From Mesostigma viride (lineage: Eukaryota > Streptophyta > Mesostigmatophyceae > Mesostigmatales > Mesostigmataceae), in NCBI GenBank assembly GCA_009746045.1, contig RPFO01000137.1:35001-74475 (forward strand): a DNA stretch of 39,475 bases, read 5' to 3'. Both the position numbers and the translations under genes were made by a program. Under the pieces are notes generated by a model. It was given only the letters and a program-made list of their open reading frames with translations, ran no database searches and was not told the origin of the DNA. Below, piece by piece: positions 7,801 through 15,444 of this stretch. The first letter of the stretch is position 1. Each line of letters begins with the position of its first letter.

Positions 7801-10660
7801 CCCGTCGCATGTGGATGATGGGGTTTGGACGGGTAGCAACGTATTTTTTCTTGGATGCTTGCCCAGCATGTTTAGACCTTGTCGGCACCACCCGGTGGCA
7901 CCAAGTGCCATCGTACGTCACCAAATCTCACCAAATCTCACCGATTGCAACAAACTGTCACCAAATGCCACCAAACACCACCACAAACACGTCGCCCCAT
8001 CACCAGCTACGTGGACCGCATGGAGTACTTGTATGCGGTGGCCGCGCTGGTGGTGACGCGCGCTGGCGCGATCACCTGCAGTGAGCTTCTGAACACCGCC
8101 ACGCGCGCGCTGCTGGTGGGTGTAATAGTCCTATAATAGTGTACAATCGCTGGTGGGTATGATAGTCCTATAATAGTATATAATCGCTGGTGGGTGTGAT
8201 AGTCCTATAATAGTTTATAATCGCTGGTGGGTGTGATAGTCCTATAATAGTATATAATCGCTTGTGGGTGTGATAGTCCTATAATAGTATATAATCGCTT
8301 GTGGGTGTGATAGTCCTATAATAGTATATAATCCCTTGTGGGTGTGATAGTCCTATAATAGTATATAATCGCTGGTGGGTGTGATAGTCCTATAATAGTA
8401 TATAATCGCTGGTGGGTGTGATAGTCCTATAATAGTATATAATCGCTGGTGGGTGTGATAGTCCTATAATAGTATATAATCGCTGGTGGGTGTGATAGTA
8501 CTATAACAGTGGTAGTCTATTATGATCGTACCCGGTCACACCGCCACGGGCACGCTGCTGGTGGGTGTGATAGTCCTATAATAGTATATAATCGCTGGTG
8601 GGTGTGATAGTACTATAACAGTGGTAGTCTATTATGATCGTACCCGGTCACACCGCCACGGGCACGCTGCTGGTGAGTGTATAGTGAAACGCTAGGCATC
8701 GCAACGGGCATGCTCAGGACCGCTGCCTGTCTCAGTGCCTCTACCAAGTAGTAGTCGACACCGGCACGCTCGCTCTGCTGCTGATGAGGGTAATGCTGGA
8801 CACCGCAGTCAGTTGGCCGATGCTGTGGGCATGCACCACAGAACAGGGCACAGGGCACAGGGCATTCATGGTCACGGGCACAAGGCATCACGCCAGAACA
8901 AGGGGGAAGGGCACAGGGATCGCGCCGGACCAGACCATGGGCGTGCTGGACAAAGATGGAACTGGTGGCCATGCGGGCAGGACGTACTAGCCAGCATGGA
9001 TGTTGGCCTTTTACTTTCAGGGATAGAGGCAGGCCTCTTTTCGGCACTATACATTGGCCCTTCTGGCTTGCCTTGACCCTAGAAAGAACGAGACGTTTGT
9101 TTTTAGCCCTCTCATCTCCCAACTGTTTCCCTCGTTCATGGCGCCCCAAATCCCTCTCTAACCTCCTACCCCTTCACCTCTTCCCTTCTCATGGCCCATT
9201 TCCTGTGGTTCCTGGTTCGGTGGAATCATTTCCTGTGGTCCCTGGTTCGGTGGAATCGTTTCCTGTGGTTCCTGGTTCGGTGGAATCATATCCTGTGGTC
9301 CCTGGTTCGGTGGAATCGTGTCCTGTGGTTCCTGGTTCGGTGGAATAATTTCTTGTGGCCTTCCCCCCTCCCCCCCCCAACCCCCAAGGTGGAGACACAA
9401 ATCCGACGGCAGGGTCACCTTGATGACGTGTACCCCAAGCCTCCCTTTGCAAAAAACACTGCCCATTTCCCTCATACCCCGCCCCTTATCCCCCGACTCT
9501 CATCGGTGCACTGGCCTTAACCCGTTTCCTGCCTTGCATCGCCGCGCGTGTACAACCAGTGGCCGTGTAGTATCCTCTTCTTGCCGGAAACTTCGGCCGA
9601 CGTTCCTGCCCATTCAAACACTGGCCCATTTCCCTGCCATAGTTGCCACTCGGGTCATGACAAAAAGATTGAAAACTAATGAACAAAACCCATCGCCCCT
9701 CACCAGATCCCGTCGCCCAACGTGGCGGAGGACCACCAGACGCGCAACGCCGAGGCCATGGTGGAGGCGGTTGGGGCCGAGATGCTGCCCGAGAAGGATC
9801 TGAACGGCGACACGCTGCTTGCGCGCATACAGGCCGCGCTCGCAGGTACGCCTAGAAAAGGGGCTTGCTAGGAGGTACAAAGGGCCTGGAATGGGGGAGC
9901 TCACAGACAGGAAGGCCTGGAATAGGGGCGGCCTCGCAGGAATGCAGGCCTGGGATAGGGACTTGCACGTTGCAAGTATGTAGGAAAGCCTAGAACAGGT
10001 GGGTGCTCGCAGATAGAAAGGCATGGTATATGGGGGGCCCCACAGGAATACAGGCCTGGATTAGGGGCTTGCAGGTACGTATGAGAGGGAGACGGATGCA
10101 GGTACGTGGCTAGGACTTAGGATTAGGGTCTATTTAATGTCACGAGCGTTGACAAAAAGCAAGGGCAGCTTTCAATGTGCATGGTAATCCATGCTCATAC
10201 TTGCCTGGGATGTACCGACAAGAGAATTCACAAGGCCCATCCTCGCGAGAGAATTGTTTGGGGTGGGGTGAGGTTCATGAATTACGCGAGTCGGCACACG
10301 ATCATGACCCCAGAGCTTGCTTCCTATGGTCCGGGTCCTCGTAGTTTCAGGCGTTCGCTGTTCATCTCATTTATCTATACTTGTATCACCCCCCTGATCC
10401 AAGTTTTCTAACAGTTTTCTAGTGCTTTGCGCGATTTTTGTTTAAAAGAGACATTGAGTCCTCTTTTTTGTCTTCGATCGTCTGTAACTTCCTCTTGCCT
10501 CTTGTTTCTGGCAGAGGATCCGTTAATTGTTCAGCGCATGAAGGAGAGGGCGGCCGCCGCCGCTTACCCGGAATCCGCCCAGAAGATGGCCGAGGCGATT
10601 GTCCAGATTGCGCTTCAAAAGAAACATGGTGGCCGCGCTCCCTGGCAAGTTGCTGCCTGA
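1730..10660 (+). CDS. MURG: MurG-like UDP-GlcNAc:lipid I glycosyltransferase, 8 exons, 5' incomplete
   Basis: Eight exons join in phase: 1730-1815, 4743-4825, 5465-5706, 6118-6209, 7105-7172, 8007-8115, 9707-9845 and 10515-10660 (TGA). MurG adds GlcNAc to lipid I in peptidoglycan synthesis; in plants and algae that keep the gene it is nuclear and presumed to act at the plastid envelope. Family motifs appear in order: [40 protein letters not shown] and [14 protein letters not shown]. The last three correspond to the GGSQGA loop, the GAxTxxE uracil/ribose site and the PxPxxAxxHQxxNA donor site. The N-terminal GxGGTxGHxxPA loop is missing, so 5' exons lie upstream. A roughly 50-residue Q/E/R- and then P/G-rich linker between the two Rossmann domains is longer than in bacterial enzymes, and GGSQGA reads GGSLGA. 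There is no stop or frameshift in the joined exons. An AATAAA lies at 10865. Confidence 0.88.
1816..2640 (+). other. MurG intron a, 5' part
   Basis: No recognisable exon. It contains a small AT-rich imperfect palindrome at about 2284-2334 (repeated CTAGTATACTA) and C-rich low-complexity sequence from about 2450 that leads into the intron minisatellite. Confidence 0.5.
2650..4737. repeat. Intronic 47/50-bp pyrimidine-rich minisatellite
   Basis: About 43 copies of a 47-bp unit (TCATCGCCCG, TTTTCATCCT, CCTGTTCATC, TCCCTGTTCC, then ATCCTCC) and a 50-bp variant with one extra TCC. It fills most of the intron between MurG exons a and b. The last units run straight into the 3' splice site (CTCCAG at 4737-4742), so the array itself supplies the polypyrimidine tract. 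All three + frames stay open through the array only because units differ by 47 or 50 bp; these are not genes. Confidence 0.95.
4743..4825 (+). CDS. MURG: MurG-like gene, exon b
   Basis: Encodes [17 protein letters not shown] followed by [11 protein letters not shown]. This matches the MurG segment between NAFAG and the GNPVR motif (typical form TNRLLARFA, RVFVAF, FP). The acceptor CTCCAG directly follows the minisatellite. The donor is GTAAGC at 4826 in phase 2. Confidence 0.85.
4826..5464 (+). other. MurG intron b
   Basis: Mostly unique sequence. The last 120 bases form a long pyrimidine tract (Cs with a T run near 5370-5390) before the acceptor CCTCCAG. No other gene is seen. Confidence 0.6.
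5465..5706 (+). CDS. MURG: MurG-like gene, exon c (GNPTRA and linker)
   Basis: Starts with [20 protein letters not shown], the end of the N-terminal domain, followed by a Q/E/R-rich helix ([16 protein letters not shown]) and a P/G-rich linker. It closes with QTVICVLGG, the first strand of the donor-binding domain. The donor is GTGAGC at 5707 in phase 1. The linker is an insertion relative to bacterial MurG. Confidence 0.85.
5687..5744 (+). repeat. Tandem duplication of exon c end plus splice donor
   Basis: The 22-base exon/intron junction at 5687-5708 (ending GTTGGGAGGT) recurs at 5719-5740 with one base changed (GTCATC to GTCGTC). The period is 32. The copy lies in the intron and still carries GGAGGT, but is followed by CATAGG instead of GAGC. 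Confidence 0.8.
6118..6209 (+). CDS. MURG: MurG-like gene, exon d (GGSLGA)
   Basis: Completes the GGSLGA donor-binding loop and continues [18 protein letters not shown], then NIYLIWQ. This matches the GGSQGARxxN helix and the following IxWQ strand of MurG. The acceptor is CCGCCAG at 6111-6117 and the donor GTGGGT at 6210, in phase 0. Confidence 0.87.
6189..6440 (+). repeat. Three tandem copies of exon d end, donor and following intron
   Basis: The last 21 bases of exon d plus about 84 bases of intron are present three times with periods of 104 and 105 (exon ends at 6209, 6313 and 6418). The second and third copies are each preceded by ACAG and followed by GTGGGT. Each could therefore act as a 21-nt phase-0 microexon (6293-6313, 6398-6418) encoding SIYLVWQ. 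Confidence 0.85.
6620..7022. repeat. Intronic (CCACT)n microsatellite
   Basis: About 80 copies of the pentamer CCACT, interrupted once near 6833-6841 (CCAAGCCAAT). The array lies in the MurG intron upstream of exon e. A pentamer cannot contain a stop in this register, so six long shadow frames result ([10 protein letters not shown] and [10 protein letters not shown]); they are not genes. Confidence 0.97.
7105..7172 (+). CDS. MURG: MurG-like gene, exon e
   Basis: Encodes [20 protein letters not shown] followed by MLP, the segment after the IWQ strand (typical bacterial form TGxxxYE). The acceptor is CACCCAG at 7098-7104 and the donor GTACGT at 7173, in phase 2. Confidence 0.85.
7173..8006 (+). 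other. MurG intron e
   Basis: Contains short repeats built on CAGTGACCATGACCGTTGC at about 7340-7425 and a CCAAATCTCACC / CCAAATGCCACC cluster at about 7919-7985, just before the acceptor CACCAG (8001-8006). No other gene is seen. Confidence 0.6.
8007..8115 (+). CDS. MURG: MurG-like gene, exon f (GAITCSE)
   Basis: Encodes [20 protein letters not shown], then [16 protein letters not shown]. This matches MurG PYIxxM, AYAAADLVxxRAGA and TxxEL. It includes the conserved Glu of the donor-binding site. The donor is GTGGGT at 8116 in phase 0. Confidence 0.88.
8109..8690 (+). repeat. Minisatellite seeded by the exon f splice junction
   Basis: About ten copies of a 37-bp unit (CGCTGGTGGGTGTGATAG, then TCCTATAATAGTATATAAT) follow exon f. 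Each begins with the exon f end plus donor (CTG|GTGGGT). Two longer units (about 8501-8680) also carry more exon sequence, CACCGCCACGGGCACGCTGCTG, close to the true exon end. The array thus offers about a dozen near-identical pseudo-donor sites. The TATAAT-like motifs are part of the repeat and not evidence of promoters. Confidence 0.88.
8691..9200 (+). other. MurG intron f, middle part
   Basis: Unique to weakly repetitive sequence with further decayed GGCACGCT/CTGCTG similarity to the exon f end around 8660-8800. No exon is recognised. Confidence 0.45.
9201..9360. repeat. 30-bp tandem repeat in MurG intron f
   Basis: Five full copies and one partial copy of a 30-bp unit (TCCTGTGGTTCCTGGTTCGG then TGGAATCATT) starting at 9201, 9231, 9261, 9291 and 9321. 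Alternating T/C and A/G differences suggest a 60-bp higher-order unit. Confidence 0.93.
9707..9845 (+). CDS. MURG: MurG-like gene, exon g (HQTRNA)
   Basis: Begins [20 protein letters not shown], the conserved donor-binding PxPxxAxxHQxxNA motif, then [12 protein letters not shown] and [10 protein letters not shown]. The acceptor is CACCAG at 9701-9706 and the donor GTACGC at 9846, in phase 1. Confidence 0.88.
9836..10115 (+). repeat. Degenerate tandem repeat seeded by the exon g splice junction
   Basis: The junction GCTCGCAGGTACG and the following AGAAAAGGGGC recur in decayed form at roughly 60-bp spacing: CCTCGCAGGAATGC, GCTCGCAGATAG, GCTTGCAGGTACGT and GATGCAGGTACGT. Each is joined to AGGCCTGGAATAGGGG-like sequence. 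At least two copies keep a full CAGGTACGT donor consensus. Confidence 0.7.
10515..10660 (+). CDS. MURG: MurG-like gene, last exon
   Basis: Encodes [20 protein letters not shown], then [13 protein letters not shown], ending [10 protein letters not shown] and TGA. This matches the C-terminal helices of MurG. The acceptor is TCTGGCAG at 10507-10514. Confidence 0.85.
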
Positions 10661-10974
10661 TCCCTGATGGCATCTCGCCAGCGCGGTTGGCCGCATGAAC
10701 TGGGTACCTTTACTTTGGCTTTTTTTTTATTTCATAAGTAGTTGTACATTTATCAAGGCATACGTTGTGGCGGAGAGCCCGACAGGCATTAATGCATGGA
10801 TGAATTTGTGCTGAGCAGGCTGTCCTCGCCTGATCTGTTGACTAATCGATTGCCTCCATCGTTCAATAAAATGTGTGGACACATGGGCATGCTTTGGCGT
10901 GATGGTGGGCTATGATTACCATGGTGGGGATGCTGTATTTCATAACCTCGTGTGCCACCGCTTCTTGCGGGCCA
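10661..10974 (+). other. MurG-like gene 3' UTR and flank
   Basis: Contains a T run at about 10720 and a canonical AATAAA at 10865-10870, a plausible polyadenylation signal 205 bases after the stop. No other gene is seen. Confidence 0.5.
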
Positions 10975-11270
10975 TCTGCCTTCAGATGACAGACAAGCCA
11001 AGAGGCTGACCGGGGGTGAACCCAGTTTCTCTAGTATAATTCACATGTCTAGGCCGAGCATATCACGGAAGGTCCGGCCGGGGCGACCGGGCCGTGCGCG
11101 GGCAGGGGGGCGCCATGTGAGGACATACCGCCCGGGCTGCGCGGGCTTGGTGCCCGCTAATCTAGATATTTGAGGTGTCTACCTGATCTGTGTGAGCCAG
11201 GAGCACGGCTAGGCCGAGGCGCCTGTGCCTAAGAATGTGGGACATAAAAGGGCGTGTATCATCACTATCA
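10975..11270 (-). pseudogene. LINE ORF2 C-terminal fragment (inverted)
   Basis: On the minus strand the sequence reads PHILRHRRLGLA, then HTDQVDT, then YVLTWRPPARARPGRP and a TPGQPLGLSVI-like tail, with frame breaks. It is homologous to 28190-28500 (+), which follows a reverse-transcriptase fragment. It lies directly upstream of a + strand LINE 3' end. Confidence 0.6.
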
Positions 11271-11384
11271 TGCATGCAATTATATGGGTGTTGCGCCTGC
11301 AGCGCATACCCGTCCAGGCATGCTAGCTAGATCCCTAAAAATGCACTAGCTTTCTAGGTAAATTTCATGCATCAAATGTCTTGA

Positions 11385-11672
11385 GCGTTTGCAGAGGGCC
11401 TGCATGGCACAGGGCTCTCTGTTGAGAAGCCATGCCCTAGCTATTGCATATAGCGATGATGATCTTCCACCCCCATGCCCGGCACCCCTTAGTTGGGTCG
11501 AGCCCGAGACAGCATGATGGTGCAGGTGCCCTTGGTGCACCTAGAGCAAGTGTTGTTTACATCCCACCCTTGCAGGAAGCTAATAGCCCAGAATGTATTT
11601 TAAGCCATATGCCCCTTCTCAGGGATATGTGCTACATATACTCCCAACGGAGTTATGTTCCTAATTACTTAA
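11385..11672 (+). mobile_element. LINE family A 3' end with hairpin and TTAA tail
   Basis: About 290 bases that recur at 16850-17132 (+), 29361-29620 (-) and 30714-31067 (+). Shared blocks include GAGAAGCCATGCC, GATGATCTTCC, CCCACCCTTGCAGGAAG and CATATGCCCCTTCT. It ends in the hairpin ACTCC-CAAC-GGAGT (11640-11653) and a short TAATTACTTAATTAA tail. Here it lacks an ORF1 and follows an inverted ORF2 fragment. Confidence 0.75.
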
Positions 11673-11890
11673 TTAATGGCAACGGGTCATGCAGGGGCTA
11701 TACTCCCAACGAGCCACGAGCCACGAGGTAGCCATGGCTGACGGCGGAGCTCATAACTTACACGTTTGAGCACCGAATTTAGCCGTGAATATCACAATCG
11801 ACGCGTCTTTCTACGACGAACATGCTGATAAAATTTTCCGAAGCTATTACGCAATATCATGCCCTAGGATCAGAAAATTACGCAATATAC

Positions 11891-12605
11891 GATGAGCAAA
11901 CGCCTCTCGACGCAACGCAGCCTGGCGGCTGCGCTCAGCGATGAAAATACGTCTGCAGCTCCGGCTGCAGCTTCGCCCACCGGCCCAGAAGGCAGCGGCG
12001 CCACTAGCCAATCTCTAGTGGTCGTCCAGCCCCCAGCTGAGCCCGCCTAGCTTGCCAGCAGCGTCGCCTGAACCCAAGCGCAGTCGCCCTGCCGAGCTGA
12101 GCTGGGTCGAGCTCGAATTTGTAGCCGAAGCCCGCCAGCCCGACTTCTTTGACAAGTTTACCGAGGAACGCATCCTGGCCTGCGTGTTTTTTGGATCGCA
12201 CGCCTCGCTTCTTGAACTGTGCAAGCAGCTCTTCATCCGAGTTAGCCTCTTTGATCCTCACCAGAATCGCGCCTCCACTTTCAACCGCTTTCCCAGCCTC
12301 CGCCGCCCCCACCTCCAGCAATTCGCTCTCTTTTCCCTCTTTGGATGCTCCATCGAGGAGCTTTGGCCCCTCAAGCCCCTCACCACCACCTTTACCGAAT
12401 CCTCCATCCGCTCACTCCTCAAGGAGGCCCTCGAGCAGCCCGTGGCCCCCATCGCTGCAGATGTGGCGGCCATGGGCAGCACGCTGGCTGCCGAGCGTCC
12501 CCTCCTCTCCACCCTCCTCGCCTCCTCCACCGCAACCACCCCCACCTCCGACGCCATTACCGCCCAGCTCCGTGACATCGACCAGCTTCTTCAGGACAAT
12601 GCCAT
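11891..12605 (+). pseudogene. LINE-like ORF1, 5' half (interrupted copy)
   Basis: An ATG at 11891 opens MSKRLSTQRSLAAALSDENT, then an A/P/S-rich stretch. A frameshift near 12030 leads to PEPKRSRPAELSWVELEF, then ERILACVFFGSHASLLELC and IAADVAAMGSTLAAE, ending TAQLRDIDQLLQDNAI at 12605. The same AADVAAMG...QDTAIAI text is found in the ORF1 at 29838-30713 (-). The sequence is cut within the second Ile codon of NAIAI by the 3.4-kb element described next. A frameshift and an insertion make it a pseudogene. Confidence 0.7.
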
Positions 12606-12699
12606 CACATCAAATTTTTTTGGCACTTTCTGGCCAAAAAATTATTTGACTGGCTTGCTAAAACATGTCGAACCCAGGTTTTGGGCCCAAGCGAGCACA

Positions 12700-13440
12700 T
12701 ATATGGTAGTGTTTACCCCCCAAAATTGGGGGTCATCGGACAACCCTGGCAAGGTTAACTGTGACGTATAACAGCATAAGGTACATGGTTTTGGACATTT
12801 TTGCACATATGGAGGCGAGCAATCAACATCAAATTTTATTCCATTGACCCAGAAACTTGCATGCAAACTGAATTATGGTCCTCCATCATGATGACATTGT
12901 GAAGTCTCAGTTTGCACCCCACCTTCAACATGTTGGTGACGTTTGACAGCATAAAAAGTCAATTTTATTACCATTTCACTAGTTTTTTACATCCAAGAGG
13001 GCCATAACCATTTCAAACAAGGCACACAACTTAAATGCATAATTTACAAAGGCCAGGTAAAGCATGCACCAAGGTTGAGGTCACCTATAGACCTATTTGT
13101 GACAGTCAATAGCATAAAAAATGCAGTTTTTGCTCATTTCTTTCATTTTGCATAAGTCAAATCATGCAGATTGCATCCAATATGATTCCACTTGACCCAA
13201 AACTTGCACACACATTGAATTCGAATCCATGTCATGATGACAATGCCAAATCTCAGTTCCTAAACCAACGTTTAACATACCATCAGTTGACATATGGCAG
13301 CATTAATGGTCACTTGGACACATATTATATGGATTGAACATGGCGAATGATGTTGACAACATCAATTATGATACAATGTCCTAAGTTGTACAATCAAGGT
13401 GTGAACAAGCTCGTAAATGTTCTAAATGCTATGCATAAAA
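12700..13440. repeat. Degenerate ~175-bp tandem satellite inside the TIR element
   Basis: The landmark GAC-(6-7 nt)-CAGCATAA or TAGCATAA recurs at 12763, 12938, 13101 and 13289 (spacings 175, 163, 188). Each is followed at similar distance by TTGACCCA-A-AACTTGCA, CATGATGACA and AATCTCAGTT blocks in at least two units. The region is AT-rich and has no open frame. Confidence 0.6.
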
Positions 13441-13639
13441 CACCAGTCACTTGGTAAATAAAACATGCAGCGTACAGCCCGCTGCCGCTTTATCGTCTGC
13501 CTCTCTCTCCTACTTGGGCTGCGCTGGAGGCCTGGCATGTGATCTAGTTGAGTCCTGCGCTGCTCCATTGTCACTACTTGCAGCAGCACACCCTTGGTCT
13601 TGCCCTTCTTGTTCGAGGCCAGGCGCCCATCCACATGCG

Positions 13640-14885
13640 TGGATGTGGGGGGGGGCTGGCATGCATGCGTGGGTGTGGGGGGGGCTGGCATGCATGCGTG
13701 GGTGTCTGGGGGGGCTGGCATGCATGCGTGGGGGGGGGGGAGCTGGCATGCATGCGTGTGTGGGGGGGGGCTGGCATGCATGCGTGGGTGTGGGGGGGGC
13801 TGGCATGCATGCGTGGGTGTGGGGGGGGCTGGCATGAATGCGTGGGTGTGGGGGGGCTGGCATGCATGCGTGGGTGTGGGGGGGCTGGCATGCATGCGTG
13901 GGTGTGGGGGGGGCTGGCATGCATGCGTGGGTGTGGGGGGGGCATGCATGCGTGGGTGTGGGGGGGGCTAGCATGCATGCGTGGGTGTGGGGGGGGCTGG
14001 CATGCATGCGTGGGTGTGTGGGGGGCTGGCATGAATGCGTGTGTGTGGGGGGGGCTGGCATGCATGCGTGGGTGTCTGGGGGGGCTGGCATGCATGCGTG
14101 GGTGTGGGGGGGCTGGCATGCATGAGTGTGTAAGGGGGGGGCTGGCATGCATGCGTGGGTGTGGGGGGGTTGGCATGCATGCGTGGGTGTGGGGGGGCTG
14201 GCATGCATGCGTGGGTGTGGGGGGGGCTAGCATGCATGCGTGGGTGGGGGAGGGGGCTGGCATGCATGCGTGGGTGTGTGGGGGGGGAGCTGGCATGCAT
14301 GCGTGGGTGTGGGGGGGGCTGGCATGCATTCGTGGGTGTGGGGCGGGGCTGGCATGCATGCATGCGCGGGTGTGGGTGGGGGCTGGCATGCATGCGTGGG
14401 TGTGGGGGGGGCTGGCATGCGTGCATGAATGTGGGGGGGGCTGGCATGCATGTGTGGGTGTGGGGGGGGGCTGGCATGCATGCGTGTGTGTGGGGGGGGG
14501 CTAGCATGCATGCGTGGGTGTGTGGGGAGGCTGGCATGCGTGCGTGGGTGTGGGGGGGCTGGCATGCATGCGTGGGTGTGGGTAGGGGGGCTGGCATGCA
14601 TGCGTGGGTGTGGGGGGGGCAGGCATGCATGCGTGGGTGTGTGGGGAGGCTGGCATGCATGCGTGGGTGTGGGGGGGGCTGGCATGCATGTGTGGGTGTG
14701 GGGGGGCTAGCATGCATGCGTGGGTGTTGGGGGGGGCTGGCATGCATGTGTGGGTGTGGGGGGGAGCTGGCATGCATGCGTGGGTGTGGCGGGGGCTGGC
14801 ATGCATGCGTGGGTGTGGGGGGAGGCTGGCATGCATGCGTGGGTGTGGGGGGGGCTGGCATGCATGCGTGGGTGTGAGGGGGGGC
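13640..14885. repeat. G-rich ~29-bp minisatellite inside the TIR element
   Basis: About 43 copies of a unit of roughly 29 bp: GGCTGGCATGCATGCGTGGG, then TGTGGGGGG. Units differ in G-run length (6-10 G) and in occasional ATGAATG or GTGTGTG changes. Each unit holds the self-complementary GCATGC and a G run. The many long shadow frames (HACMPAPP, WHACVGVGG) are by-products and not genes. Confidence 0.96.
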
Positions 14886-14952
14886 ATGACCATGGTAGAA
14901 AATGTTATCTTGAGGGAGCACTCTCCATGGGAAGTGGATGCCCAGGTGGCTG

Positions 14953-15444
14953 TTAAGGGGGCACAATAACAGAAAGAGTGCTATCCACCATCACCCTAGC
15001 CCCTGCCCACACTGTGGCTACCTTGCTGGTGTCACCTTCCCTCAACAGGTATTCTATTACGTTAAAATCCGTTAACACGCGCTTGGCCTTCGTTGCATTT
15101 TCCTTGAAGTTGCCATGGCACCTTCCCTGCGGCTGATCGGCTGCGCCCTCCCCTACGTGCTTGAACATTGTATCAAACGCCTCACGGGGGCAAGGAGAGA
15201 TAACAAAATATTTGTTCGCAAACGGTTTCCATCCCATGGCAGCAGCCGCCTTAAGATTGTACAAGACCTGCCACGGGCGGATGTTGACAGCGCAAAAATT
15301 CTGCAGCTTTAAGTCGCAGTTTACGCACTTGCTGGTGTGAATCGTGCGGGGCAGGCCGCCATACGTGAGATCGCCATCTGAGGTGCGCCGTCGTAGCTTG
15401 TCACACCGGTAGCAATAGCGCAGGTTGCCTTCCGTCGAATTCAT
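14953..15444 (-). CDS. Unknown zinc-ribbon-like protein of the TIR element
   Basis: From the ATG at 15444 this gives 163 residues. It contains a CYRC pair and, 28 residues on, a CVNC pair followed by NFC, a possible four-cysteine zinc ribbon. Basic LRRRTSDGD lies between the pairs and a KATKAKRVLTDF region follows. The frame stays open upstream to 15522, and a GTAAGT (15603 reading down) and TTGCTCAG (to 15451) could bound an intron joining an upstream exon (15757-15604). However, that exon's open frame ends in phase 1 while the acceptor side is phase 0, so this splice model does not keep frame. The cysteine spacing loosely recalls the Cys-rich domain of piggyBac-type transposases, but no DDE core is seen. 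It could be a transposon-borne accessory protein or a captured gene. Confidence 0.45.
   Translation of the reverse strand: MNSTEGNLRYCYRCDKLRRRTSDGDLTYGGLPRTIHTSKCVNCDLKLQNFCAVNIRPWQVLYNLKAAAAMGWKPFANKYFVISPCPREAFDTMFKHVGEGAADQPQGRCHGNFKENATKAKRVLTDFNVIEYLLREGDTSKVATVWAGARVMVDSTLSVIVPP

Noticed and set aside
8116-8690. TATAAT-like elements as a promoter array
   Set aside because: They are part of a tandem intron repeat in a eukaryotic gene; spacing is set by the repeat and no matching -35 or TSS context is expected.
13422-14969. Long frames reading HACMPAPPTPTH or WHACVGVGG, resembling repetitive surface proteins
   Set aside because: Shadows of a G-rich minisatellite on both strands; all frames are equally open and none has a signal peptide or unique domain.
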